Assembly (NCBI RefSeq): GCF_009905725.1
Contig: NZ_JAAAKV010000014.1
Location: forward strand, 62,001-126,000
From: Emticicia sp. CRIBPO
Lineage (GTDB): Bacteria; Bacteroidota; Bacteroidia; Cytophagales; Spirosomataceae
DNA: 64,000 nt
Direction of reading: 5' to 3'
In this document: positions 17,833 through 25,893 of the stretch, one piece after another
Layout: every line of letters starts with the position of its first letter
How positions within the stretch are numbered: position 1 is the first letter of the stretch
Program-made: the position numbers and the translations under genes
The notes under the pieces: generated by a model
Databases searched by the model: none
The model's input: the letters and a program-made list of their open reading frames with translations, nothing else
Told to the model about the DNA's origin: nothing

Positions 17833-19248
17833 TCAGGCTTCTTTCGGCTTGGTCAGGTAATAAACCGGGATACCGGCCAGCATAATGACCACCCCCCATC
17901 CGCAGGTACTGGTTCTGTCGATCAGCAGGGCTACGCAAATGGAAGTTGCCACGATGATGTACAGAGCCGGGATGACCGGGTATCCGAACGCTTTGTAAGG
18001 ACGCTCAGCATCGGGCATTTTTTTACGCAGGATAAAGATGCCGTAGATCGTCAGGATATAGAAAATGATCACGATGATCATCACAAAATCAAGGAGGTCG
18101 CCGTATTTTCCGGTCAGACACAGGGCGGAGGCCCAGATGCACTGAAACCACAATCCCCAACCCGGCACAGAGGCCTTGTTAAGTGTAGCGGCTTTTTTAA
18201 GGAACAGGCCGTCCTGGGCCATGGTGTAATAAACCCTGGCTCCGGCCATGATCAGGCCGTTGTTACAGCCGAAAGTAGACACCATGATCATCAATGCGAT
18301 GATGATAGTACCTGTATCTCCGAAAATGTATTTGGAGGCTTCCACAGCCACACGGTCAGATTTGGCAAAGGCGATTTCATTCAGAGGCATCACCGCGATG
18401 TACATAAGGTTGGCCGTGATGTAGATGATCGTCACAATCAGTGTTCCGAAGAACAAACTCAGGCCCACATTCTTTTTAGGGTTTTTCATTTCTCCGGCGA
18501 TGAACGTCACACCATTCCACGAATCGCTTGAAAACAAGGAACCTACCATGGAAGCTGCAAGGGCCGAGAACAGCACAGTGCCGCTGATAGGCACCCAGGT
18601 GTTGGTTGTTTTGTCAAAACTGAGGGCATCCCAGGCGTTTGACCAGTTGGCGTTCCATATTTCAGCTTTGGCGGTGAATATAAGCCCGAAAACAATCAGA
18701 CCGAACAGGGAAAGGATTTTGGCAATGGTAAAGGTGGTTTGAATGTACTTGCCGTTTTTGACGCCCCTGCTGTTGATAAAAGTCAGGAAAATAATGGTGA
18801 CAATAGAGACAAGCTGGGCTGCGTTGAGTTTGAAAGAGCCTATTTCGTATAAAATGTTCTGATCACTGAGAGGTTCATAAAGATAAGCGGCAAATTTGGA
18901 AAAGGCCACACCGACCGCGGCGATGGTCCCGGTCTGTATGACGGCAAAAAAGCTCCACCCGTATAAAAAAGCGATGAGTTTGTTGTACGCCTCTTTAAGA
19001 TAAACGTACTGTCCGCCGGCTTTGGGAAACATCGCACTGAGTTCACCATAACTGACAGCGGCAACGAGCGTGATAAGGCCTCCGAGTACCCAGGTGAAGA
19101 CTAACCAGCCTGCAGAGCCGACATTACGGGTGATATCGGCACTGACGATAAAAATACCAGAACCTATCATTGAACCGACGACGAGCATGGTGCCATCAAG
19201 AAGGCCCAGCTCCCGTTTCAATTCAGGTTCGCTCTCTGTTTGTTTCAT
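17833..19248 (-). CDS. APC-family amino-acid permease
   Basis: A 471-residue inner-membrane transporter with about 12 membrane helices. Helix 1 carries the substrate-binding signature GTMLVVGSMIGSGIFIVSAD, followed by YGELSAMFPKAGGQYVYLKE, both characteristic of amino acid-polyamine-organocation transporters of the LAT/YkfD type. ECF-like or regulatory extensions are absent. The substrate cannot be told from sequence; relatives move neutral amino acids or act as exchangers. The gene is monocistronic with a strong terminator. Confidence 0.92.
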   Translation of the reverse strand: MKQTESEPELKRELGLLDGTMLVVGSMIGSGIFIVSADITRNVGSAGWLVFTWVLGGLITLVAAVSYGELSAMFPKAGGQYVYLKEAYNKLIAFLYGWSFFAVIQTGTIAAVGVAFSKFAAYLYEPLSDQNILYEIGSFKLNAAQLVSIVTIIFLTFINSRGVKNGKYIQTTFTIAKILSLFGLIVFGLIFTAKAEIWNANWSNAWDALSFDKTTNTWVPISGTVLFSALAASMVGSLFSSDSWNGVTFIAGEMKNPKKNVGLSLFFGTLIVTIIYITANLMYIAVMPLNEIAFAKSDRVAVEASKYIFGDTGTIIIALMIMVSTFGCNNGLIMAGARVYYTMAQDGLFLKKAATLNKASVPGWGLWFQCIWASALCLTGKYGDLLDFVMIIVIIFYILTIYGIFILRKKMPDAERPYKAFGYPVIPALYIIVATSICVALLIDRTSTCGWGVVIMLAGIPVYYLTKPKEA

Positions 19249-19371
19249 TTTAGTTTAATTAATGTAGGGTTAAATATAAAATCTCTTACAATATAAGGGC
19301 AAATTTTTCAAAAATGATTTTTCTTTGAAATTATGGTTCAGATTCTGCTCAGAAAGTACGGAAAAATTATA

Positions 19372-20598
19372 CTAAATCTTCAATAAGGTTTCCAGATGAT
19401 GCTCTTTGATACCGAAATTGTTTTTCAGGATTTGTACTTCTTTCAGCTTTTCTTCGTCGGTTTTTTTATGATCCGCTTTTCTGACGGCTGAGATCATCAG
19501 GTTTTTGGGCGTGTGTTCTGTGGATATAAACTCAAAAATCTTGGTTTTGTATCCGTAAGCTTCCAGGATCAGGGCCCGGATGGTATCGGTGATGATCTCC
19601 GATTGTCTTTCTTCAATGATCCCGAATTTACCCAGGGTTTTCAGTTCTGCGGAGGGTTTATACTGTTTCCTGATTTGTTTGTGACAGCAAGGTGACACAA
19701 GGATGATCTCCGCGTGGTTGGTGATTCCCCTGAAAATAGCTTCGTCGGTGGCGGTGTCACAGGCATGCAGGGCAATCAGGATATTGAAATCAGGAAGTAC
19801 CGCAGTTTCAATGGTACCTTTTTCGAAAGTCAGGTTGTTGAATCCGACGGATTGAGCCATTTTGTTGCAGAGCATGACCATGTCTTCCCGGAATTCTACC
19901 CCGAGTACTTTCGACTCGTCTTCAAAAGTTTTGGTCAGGTAATCATACATCGCAAAGGTCAGGTAACCTTTTCCTGAACCCATGTCAACCACGCTGGCTT
20001 GTGAAGTAACAGCTGATTCTTTGAGGGCCTGGCTGAAAAATTCGATGTATTTATTGATCTGCCTGAATTTATCCTGTTTATCATTCCTGATTTTACCTTC
20101 TTCGGTCATGATTCCCAGGATCTTCAGATAGGCATTGTTCGTGTCGCCGATGAGCCTGGTTTTGGCTTTGTTATGGTCCAGGTTAAGGATCCGCTCCTCT
20201 GAAATCTCCTTTTTGGTGAGTTTGGAGTGCCCTTTTTTATTGGACAGGAAATGATAGGAAGCGTCCAGGGTGAACAGATCAGCCTGTAAAAATACTTTTC
20301 CGATCAGGTCATTTAGTATAACGACGGATTCTTCCAACGTATGATTTTTGGTGATGTCTTTGGTAGGGTAGCGGTACAGGAAAGAAAGCCTCAGCCCGTC
20401 TTTCAGCTGGATGGGTTTGATAAAAACTGTTTTAAATTCATTATTTTTAGAAATAACAGAACTTAAAGTAAGTTTAGAAAATTTAGTATTTTCAAAATAT
20501 TCTGAAAATATAGTAATTATATTTTGTTTATTATCCGGCATGTCTTTGCTCATTTCGGCTGTAAAATTAGGCATTAAGTCAGGTGATCGCAAAAGCAT
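19372..20598 (-). CDS. Class I SAM-dependent methyltransferase
   Basis: A 408-residue cytoplasmic protein. Residues about 1-190 are a helical N-terminal region specific to this group. The methyltransferase fold begins at about 203 with the SAM-binding strand and loop VVDMGSGKGYLTF, then VLGVEFREDMV, ALHACDTATDEAI and VSPCCHKQIRKQ. This HACDTA/SPCCHK pattern belongs to the Methyltransf_32-type family, often suggested to act on RNA or small thiols; the substrate is unknown. Several Met codons near the start (residues 9, 16, 20) could be the true start. Confidence 0.85.
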   Translation of the reverse strand: MLLRSPDLMPNFTAEMSKDMPDNKQNIITIFSEYFENTKFSKLTLSSVISKNNEFKTVFIKPIQLKDGLRLSFLYRYPTKDITKNHTLEESVVILNDLIGKVFLQADLFTLDASYHFLSNKKGHSKLTKKEISEERILNLDHNKAKTRLIGDTNNAYLKILGIMTEEGKIRNDKQDKFRQINKYIEFFSQALKESAVTSQASVVDMGSGKGYLTFAMYDYLTKTFEDESKVLGVEFREDMVMLCNKMAQSVGFNNLTFEKGTIETAVLPDFNILIALHACDTATDEAIFRGITNHAEIILVSPCCHKQIRKQYKPSAELKTLGKFGIIEERQSEIITDTIRALILEAYGYKTKIFEFISTEHTPKNLMISAVRKADHKKTDEEKLKEVQILKNNFGIKEHHLETLLKI

Positions 20599-20646
20599 GT
20601 TGTTTTATGTGGTCATGCTTCAGTCGTTTGTGGGGGATGAGATATG

Positions 20647-20672
20647 AAAAATGCCCCCGGGGAGGCATTTTT
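20647..20672 (-). terminator. Intrinsic terminator of the M1 aminopeptidase gene
   Basis: The stem is AAAAATGCC (20647-20655) with GGCATTTTT (20664-20672), 9 bp, around a C/G-rich 8-nt loop. It lies 20 nt past the aminopeptidase stop. The A/T-rich stem foot supplies the U-run on either strand. Confidence 0.8.
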
Positions 20673-20691
20673 CTGTTGTTTATGACGCTTT

Positions 20692-22308
20692 TCAGTTGAT
20701 ATAAAAATTCCTGTCGGCTTTCAGGGTTTTGCCGGAAACCGTCTTCCATTTCTCAGTCGGATAAACAAACGTTGCAGGTTTATCATCCACACTGACTTTT
20801 ACAGGCATGGCAAAACCGTCGACCACGTTGGTCCACCGGTAGGAAATTTTGTTGCCTTTGACTTCGGTTTCCAGTTTCGGAATACGGGTATCCCTCAGGT
20901 ACTGGTCAAAAACTTTGGAGAAATCTATACCTGATTTTTTAGAAATGTAAGTTTCGATCTGTCCGGTCGTCACCGTCTGGTGGTAGAAGTCTTTATTAAG
21001 CCCTCTCAGTATCTGTCTGAATTTCTCATCATCGTTGATCACCTGCCGGATGGTGTGGATCATGTTGCCTCCTTTATAATACATATCGCCCGAGCCGCTT
21101 TTATTGACGTTGTAAGTACCGATAATTTTGGATTTATTGGTAATAAGGGGTCTGGTGCCGATTACGTAATCTTCGCCGGCGGTTTTGCCGTAGTAGTATT
21201 CCGTAAACAGGGTTTCAGAATAGTTGGTAAAACTCTCATGGATCCACATGTCTGCCTGGTCTTTGTAAGTAATGTTGTTGGCAAACCACTCATGTCCGGA
21301 CTCATGCACAATGATAAAGTCCCATTTCAGGCCCCAGCCGGTATTAGACAAGTCACGGCCCAGGTAGCCGTTTTTGTAGCCGTTACCATAAGTGACCGAG
21401 CTCTGGTGTTCCATGCCCAGGTAAGGCACTTCTACCAGCTTAAAACCGTCTTCATAAAACGGATACGGCCCGAACCAGTGTTCAAAAGCCTTCATCATCC
21501 TTGTGGCGTCCTTAAACTGGACTTTGGCTTTTTCGAGGTTGTAAGGCAGCACAAAATAATCCATGCTTAATTTGCCTTTTTCTCCCTCATATTCTTCAGA
21601 AAAATGGACATAATTGCCCACATTCATATTCACACCGTAATTGTTGATGGGGTTGCTCACAAACCATTCCGTGGTCCGGCTGCCGTCGGCATTGAGGGTC
21701 ATTTTCTTTAATCTGCCGTTAGAAATATCCCAGAGACTGTCAGGTACGGTGACTTTGATCCTCATGCTGTCCGGTTCGTCATACATGTGGTCTTTGCATG
21801 GCCACCAGACGCTTGAGCCCAGTCCCTGGCAGGATGTGGCTACAAAAGCTTTGCCGTCTTTGTCTTTTGACCAGGATAGCCCACCGTCCCAGGGGGCTCT
21901 TTTGGCCACTTTGGGCTGCCCTTCGTAAGTAATTTTTACAGATTCGGTGTTCCCTGACGCTTGTTTTTTGGTCAGTGAGATGAAATAGGCATTGTTACCC
22001 ACTTTCTTAAAATCCAGTTTCTGTCCATCCTGGGTAACGGACGTGATTTTAAGGGGAGGCTGAAGGTCGATCTGCAGCGTTTGTGCCGGTTGCAGTACTT
22101 TATAGACCACTGAAGTTTGTCCGCCTATGAATTTTTCTGCAGGATTGACCCTGATATCCAGCTCATAAAATTTAAGGTCCCACCAGGCTCTTTCGGGCGT
22201 GATACTGCCTCTGAGGGTATCGTCAAGGGTAAAATGCTGGTGTGGAGGTTGAACCTGAGCGAAAGAAATACCTGAAATCAGGCAAAAAAACAGGGCGATT
22301 CTCTTCAT
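20692..22308 (-). CDS. Exported M1-family zinc aminopeptidase
   Basis: A 538-residue metallopeptidase with a signal peptide (MKRIALFFCLISGISFAQ). The N-terminal beta-saddle domain runs to about 240. The catalytic domain holds GMEHQS (299-304; the GxMEN exopeptidase motif in this subgroup has H instead of N) and the zinc motif HESGH (335-339) with the third ligand Glu358 in HESFTNYSE, exactly 18 residues later. It lacks the long C-terminal helical domain of PepN. Likely role: trimming peptides in the periplasm or outside the cell. It is followed by a terminator. Confidence 0.92.
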   Translation of the reverse strand: MKRIALFFCLISGISFAQVQPPHQHFTLDDTLRGSITPERAWWDLKFYELDIRVNPAEKFIGGQTSVVYKVLQPAQTLQIDLQPPLKITSVTQDGQKLDFKKVGNNAYFISLTKKQASGNTESVKITYEGQPKVAKRAPWDGGLSWSKDKDGKAFVATSCQGLGSSVWWPCKDHMYDEPDSMRIKVTVPDSLWDISNGRLKKMTLNADGSRTTEWFVSNPINNYGVNMNVGNYVHFSEEYEGEKGKLSMDYFVLPYNLEKAKVQFKDATRMMKAFEHWFGPYPFYEDGFKLVEVPYLGMEHQSSVTYGNGYKNGYLGRDLSNTGWGLKWDFIIVHESGHEWFANNITYKDQADMWIHESFTNYSETLFTEYYYGKTAGEDYVIGTRPLITNKSKIIGTYNVNKSGSGDMYYKGGNMIHTIRQVINDDEKFRQILRGLNKDFYHQTVTTGQIETYISKKSGIDFSKVFDQYLRDTRIPKLETEVKGNKISYRWTNVVDGFAMPVKVSVDDKPATFVYPTEKWKTVSGKTLKADRNFYIN

Positions 22309-22366
22309 TGTTGATTACTTAAGTGTTTAAGTTGTCAAATTACGAAAATCGCCCTGAAATTTTCTA

Positions 22367-23110
22367 TCACTCCTGATCTTTTTTGATCTTGCTGGCTCCT
22401 GTCAGCCTTGATTTGATAGACGGATCGCCTTTATAGGTCACAGTGCTGGCTCCGCTGGCTTCCACGTCCAGTAACTTGGCTACAGAGACCTTGGCTTTGC
22501 TGGCACCGGAAAGGTCAAGAAAGGCTTGCTGTGTATTGGCGTCAAAGGCATGGAGGGTGGAGGCTCCGGATATCTCAGCATCAATTTCCGGAACGCTTTG
22601 CAGTAAAGTCAGTTCTGAAGCTCCTGAAATATCAGCATCCAGTTTGCCGACTTTACCATTGATTTTAAGATGTGAGGCCCCTGACAGGTCGACATCCAGG
22701 CGGCTTAAATCAAAGAGTTCGGAGATGCTGGTGTGAGAGGCTCCTGACAGGTCCAGTTCTTTCAGCTTGTCGGTTTTGATGACCACTTCCATTTTATACC
22801 TTCTGATTTTTTTGAGCTGCAGCCCGATCTTTTTGTATTGAATGGAGAGTTCGCCGTTCCTGTTCTGTACCAGCAGGTCGTCAATGTCTCTTCTGTATCC
22901 TTTTACAGTTACACTTGATTCGGTAGAAGGAATGACGGTGATGACGAAGGTGCTGCCTGCTTCAATGTTGTCGAATGCATTCAGGTCAAAAGTTTTGGTT
23001 TCATAGCCACCCGGCGGCACATCTTCAGAATAAAGGAAGCCGTTGCAGGAGTTGAGAAAAATAAGGCCCGAAAGAAGGAGTAGACTTAAAAAGTGCTTTT
23101 TCATAATCAT
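22367..23110 (-). CDS. Head-GIN domain (DUF2807) lipoprotein
   Basis: A 247-residue lipoprotein; the lipobox ends in FLNSC, so Cys22 is the likely lipid anchor. The rest is a right-handed beta-helix of the DUF2807 (putative auto-transporter adhesin, head GIN) family. It opens with FDNIEAGSTFVITVIP. Seven copies of an SGAS-type turn follow at about 17-22 residue spacing (LDLSGAS, VDLSGAS, ADISGAS, AEISGAS, LDLSGAS, VEASGAS, SRLTGAS). The function is unknown, and these proteins are very common on Bacteroidota surfaces. A second Met two codons later may be the real start. Confidence 0.9.
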   Translation of the reverse strand: MIMKKHFLSLLLLSGLIFLNSCNGFLYSEDVPPGGYETKTFDLNAFDNIEAGSTFVITVIPSTESSVTVKGYRRDIDDLLVQNRNGELSIQYKKIGLQLKKIRRYKMEVVIKTDKLKELDLSGASHTSISELFDLSRLDVDLSGASHLKINGKVGKLDADISGASELTLLQSVPEIDAEISGASTLHAFDANTQQAFLDLSGASKAKVSVAKLLDVEASGASTVTYKGDPSIKSRLTGASKIKKDQE

Positions 23111-23380
23111 GATGTAAATTGTTAAATGAATACGTAAACCATATAAACCGATTAACAGATAAGCTCAGATCTGTTTGCCGCTTATGTGGAGATGACAACT
23201 GAGATGGGATTTACCCTGAATTTTTCCAGAAAAAAATCTGTGTTTTTTATTTTAAAATGGTAAAAGTGCTGATTTACAGTCTTAACGGACAAAGACCCGT
23301 CAAAAATATAAATCACCTGAGAGATTCATTTTAAGGAGTTGAGGTTGCATCTTTGTGATTATTTTTCATTGCTGCTTTTT

Positions 23381-24625
23381 ATGACAAAAGATCCTTACGC
23401 CGCCTTACGATACCCTGAATTCAGGTATTTTATTTCCGCCCAATTTCTGTTCACCATCGCGATTCTGATCCAGGAAGTGGTTATTTCTTTTTACCTGTAC
23501 GAAATCACCCACGATCCGTTTGCTCTTGGGCTGGTCGGACTTTTTGAAGCCATCCCTTTTATTTCGCTGGCTCTTTTCGGAGGCCATCTGGCGGATAAAT
23601 ATGACCGCAAACTGATCTATCAGATTTGTTTTGTAGTGGTTATTTTTGTGACCGTCCTGTTGATCATCAGTGTCAATCCGGGCTTTGGACTGCATCTTAA
23701 AACGAGTCAGCAGCCGCCTTTTATTTATTTGTGTGTTTTTATTTTTGGAGTGGCCAGGGGCTTTTATCATCCGGCCTGGAGTTCACTCAAGCCGTTCCTG
23801 GTAAAACCGGAACATTTCAGTAATTCAGCCACCTGGAGCAGCCAGTTCTGGCAGGCCGGCCTGATCATCGGGCCGACAACGGCCGGTTTTTTCTATGCTT
23901 ACCTGGGCCTGGTCAATACTTTATATGCGGTGCTGATCATGCTGGTGCTGACCCTCATTATTGCTTCCCTGATTGCCAGAAAGCCGGTAGAAAACCAACT
24001 TAAGGCCAAACTTTCTGAAAGTTTAAAAGAAGGGATAGGCTTTGTGATGAATAATAAAATCATGCTTTATGCGATTGTGTTGGATATGTTTTCGGTACTT
24101 TTTGGTGGGGTGATTGCCATCCTGCCGGTTTTTGCCAAAGATATCCTGTATGTTGGCCCTGAGGGACTGGGTATGCTGCGGGCCGCTCCCGGTGCAGGAG
24201 CCGTGCTTACCATGTTTGCGGCAGCCTATTTCCCGCCGACAGACAAGGCCTGGAGAAACATGCTGCTGGCTGTGGCGGGGTTCGGAGTAGCTACCCTGGT
24301 ATTTGCCTTGTCTTCTCATTTTATCATTTCTGTGGTGGCTTTGTTTTTTACCGGGGCTTTTGACAGCATCAGTGTCGTGATCCGGCAGACGATCCTGCAG
24401 GTTTTGCCTCCTGACAACATGCGTGGAAGGGTAAGCTCAGTAAACAGTATTTTCGTAAGTACCTCCAACGAACTCGGGGCTTTTGAATCGGGTGTGGCTG
24501 CCAAACTATTGGGCACGGTCAATTCCGTCGTTTTCGGCGGGGCTATGACGCTTCTGGTGGTTGGTTACATTTATTCCCAGTCTAAAGGCCTGTTTTCGAT
24601 TAAGCTGGTGAGGAAAGCCTCCTGA
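23381..24625 (+). CDS. MFS transporter, EntS-like
   Basis: A 414-residue inner-membrane transporter with 12 predicted helices. It starts MTKDPYAALRYPEFRYFISA and carries the MFS loop 2-3 signature GGHLADKYDRK. The second half has VRQTILQVLPPDNMRGRVSS, typical of the MFS_3 (DUF894/EntS) group whose best-known member exports enterobactin. The substrate here is unknown. The frame is open from 23339, but the Met at 23381 gives the family's usual N-terminus. It ends in a strong terminator shared with no other gene. Confidence 0.9.
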   Translation: MTKDPYAALRYPEFRYFISAQFLFTIAILIQEVVISFYLYEITHDPFALGLVGLFEAIPFISLALFGGHLADKYDRKLIYQICFVVVIFVTVLLIISVNPGFGLHLKTSQQPPFIYLCVFIFGVARGFYHPAWSSLKPFLVKPEHFSNSATWSSQFWQAGLIIGPTTAGFFYAYLGLVNTLYAVLIMLVLTLIIASLIARKPVENQLKAKLSESLKEGIGFVMNNKIMLYAIVLDMFSVLFGGVIAILPVFAKDILYVGPEGLGMLRAAPGAGAVLTMFAAAYFPPTDKAWRNMLLAVAGFGVATLVFALSSHFIISVVALFFTGAFDSISVVIRQTILQVLPPDNMRGRVSSVNSIFVSTSNELGAFESGVAAKLLGTVNSVVFGGAMTLLVVGYIYSQSKGLFSIKLVRKAS

Positions 24626-24639
24626 ATATTTTATGGAAT

Positions 24640-24678
24640 AATCCGGCTTTACCTTTTAAGGCAGAGCCGGATTTTTTT
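24640..24678 (+). terminator. Intrinsic terminator of the MFS gene
   Basis: A 9-bp perfect stem (AATCCGGCT at 24640-24648 with AGCCGGATT at 24665-24673) has a 16-nt loop and is followed by T residues to 24678. It reaches the stop codon of the convergent gene that ends at 24677. Confidence 0.9.
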
Positions 24679-25222
24679 ATGACAGGAATTCCGAACTGAT
24701 TTTCGTCAGCACATCAATCTTATGCTTCCACTGACGGTACGAAAAGAATATCATGATGATAAAAGTCAGGATGATACCCCCCAGGATCATGTATTTCTGA
24801 TCTGTAAAAACAATGGTGGAAGTGAAGAAAACGAGCAGCGAACTGCCATAAAACACCATCGAGAGCATTGAAAATACAGAAATTCCTTTTAAAAGACCCA
24901 GTTGCTTGAGTACTGATTCTTTCAGGTTTTGTTCTCTGACCGGGTTTTGGATGATGAGAAACGCAATCACGTCATTGAGTATAAATAAAAAGATGCTTGA
25001 AGCGATCAGGACGTTGACATACACCGGTTTGAGGTGGCCGTCGAAGCCATCATAATACATAAACAGGACAAAAGTCAGAAGAACGGACTCGATGATGAGC
25101 TGCAGCCTCAGTTTTCTGAGAACAGGATGGTGATTGATTTTTGTCATGACGGCCAGGTCGTTTTGTGAGTAACCGGCTTCGCCTGAATTTTTCCAATTTG
25201 ATTTTAACTGATTGATATCCAT
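24677..25222 (-). CDS. Four-helix membrane protein, possible anti-sigma partner
   Basis: A 181-residue protein of unknown family. The first about 35 residues are cytoplasmic and soluble (MDINQLKSNWKNSGEAGYSQ), followed by two membrane helices, a loop, and two more helices (about 110-170). It lies 4 nt after the ECF sigma factor stop and is surely co-transcribed. Position and layout fit a membrane anti-sigma factor or sensor, but no zinc-binding anti-sigma motif (HxxxCxxC) is visible, so the role is inferred. Confidence 0.72.
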   Translation of the reverse strand: MDINQLKSNWKNSGEAGYSQNDLAVMTKINHHPVLRKLRLQLIIESVLLTFVLFMYYDGFDGHLKPVYVNVLIASSIFLFILNDVIAFLIIQNPVREQNLKESVLKQLGLLKGISVFSMLSMVFYGSSLLVFFTSTIVFTDQKYMILGGIILTFIIMIFFSYRQWKHKIDVLTKISSEFLS

Positions 25223-25226
25223 GGTT

Positions 25227-25694
25227 TTATTTGATTAAAATGGTTTTTAGTTTTTCTTTTATCCTGCTGATTTTGACTCCTACATAATTTTCCGTGATGC
25301 CTGTGATCGCCGCGATTTCCTGGTAAGAATAATCCTCGAGAAAAAGAGCGATCAGGGCCCTTTCTGATTCGGAGAGTTTTTTGAGGGCCACAAACATGGC
25401 TTCTTCCTGGTCCTTGCTGACTTCGTTTTCGGAGTAATCCGGCAGACTTTCGGTATAGTTGATCAAAGGCCCGGGTTTTCTGAAAACGGAAATAGCCGTG
25501 TTCAGGGCTATCCTGTAAATCCACGAACTGACTTTTGATTCGCCTTTGAATCCCGGATAAGACCTCCAGAGCTGAAAGACGATTTCCTGGAAAAGGTCTT
25601 TGCGGTCTTCGTCAGTATTGCGGTACATCCGGCAGACTTTGTGGATGATTTTCTGATGATCACTGATTGTTTTCAAAAAGGCTGTTTGTTCCAT
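25227..25694 (-). CDS. ECF-type RNA polymerase sigma factor
   Basis: A 155-residue sigma-70 family protein. Region 2 covers about residues 10-75 (RKDLFQEIVFQLWRSYPGF, then SSWIYRIALNTAIS). Region 4 covers about 100-150 with the helix-turn-helix LEDYSYQEIAAITGITENYV followed by KISRIKEKLK. Regions 1.1 and 3 are missing, as in all ECF factors. It would direct RNA polymerase to a small regulon, most likely including its own operon. The membrane protein encoded right after it is the natural candidate for its regulator. Confidence 0.93.
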   Translation of the reverse strand: MEQTAFLKTISDHQKIIHKVCRMYRNTDEDRKDLFQEIVFQLWRSYPGFKGESKVSSWIYRIALNTAISVFRKPGPLINYTESLPDYSENEVSKDQEEAMFVALKKLSESERALIALFLEDYSYQEIAAITGITENYVGVKISRIKEKLKTILIK

Positions 25695-25893
25695 ACGGGT
25701 TTTGTTCTTTTGAAAATCAGGGGCTTGGTTAATTTGAAAGATAAGTTAAGCACCGACTTACATTATTTTATCTATAAGTTGTACAATCGTCTAAAATCTT
25801 ACAGTTTTTATGGAATTTATTTAAAAGGGCGTTAATTTGAAGCTTGTTCAAAAAAATCCGTGAACCGCCCCCGCCTTAAACACTTAAGTTCTG

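Noticed and set aside
20980-21570. 196-codon open frame on the plus strand
   Set aside because: It is antisense to the M1 aminopeptidase zinc-site region; the minus-strand gene explains the sequence fully.
22436-22760. Repeated DNA that could suggest a tandem repeat array
   Set aside because: The repetition is the protein-level SGAS ladder of the head-GIN gene and is degenerate at the DNA level.
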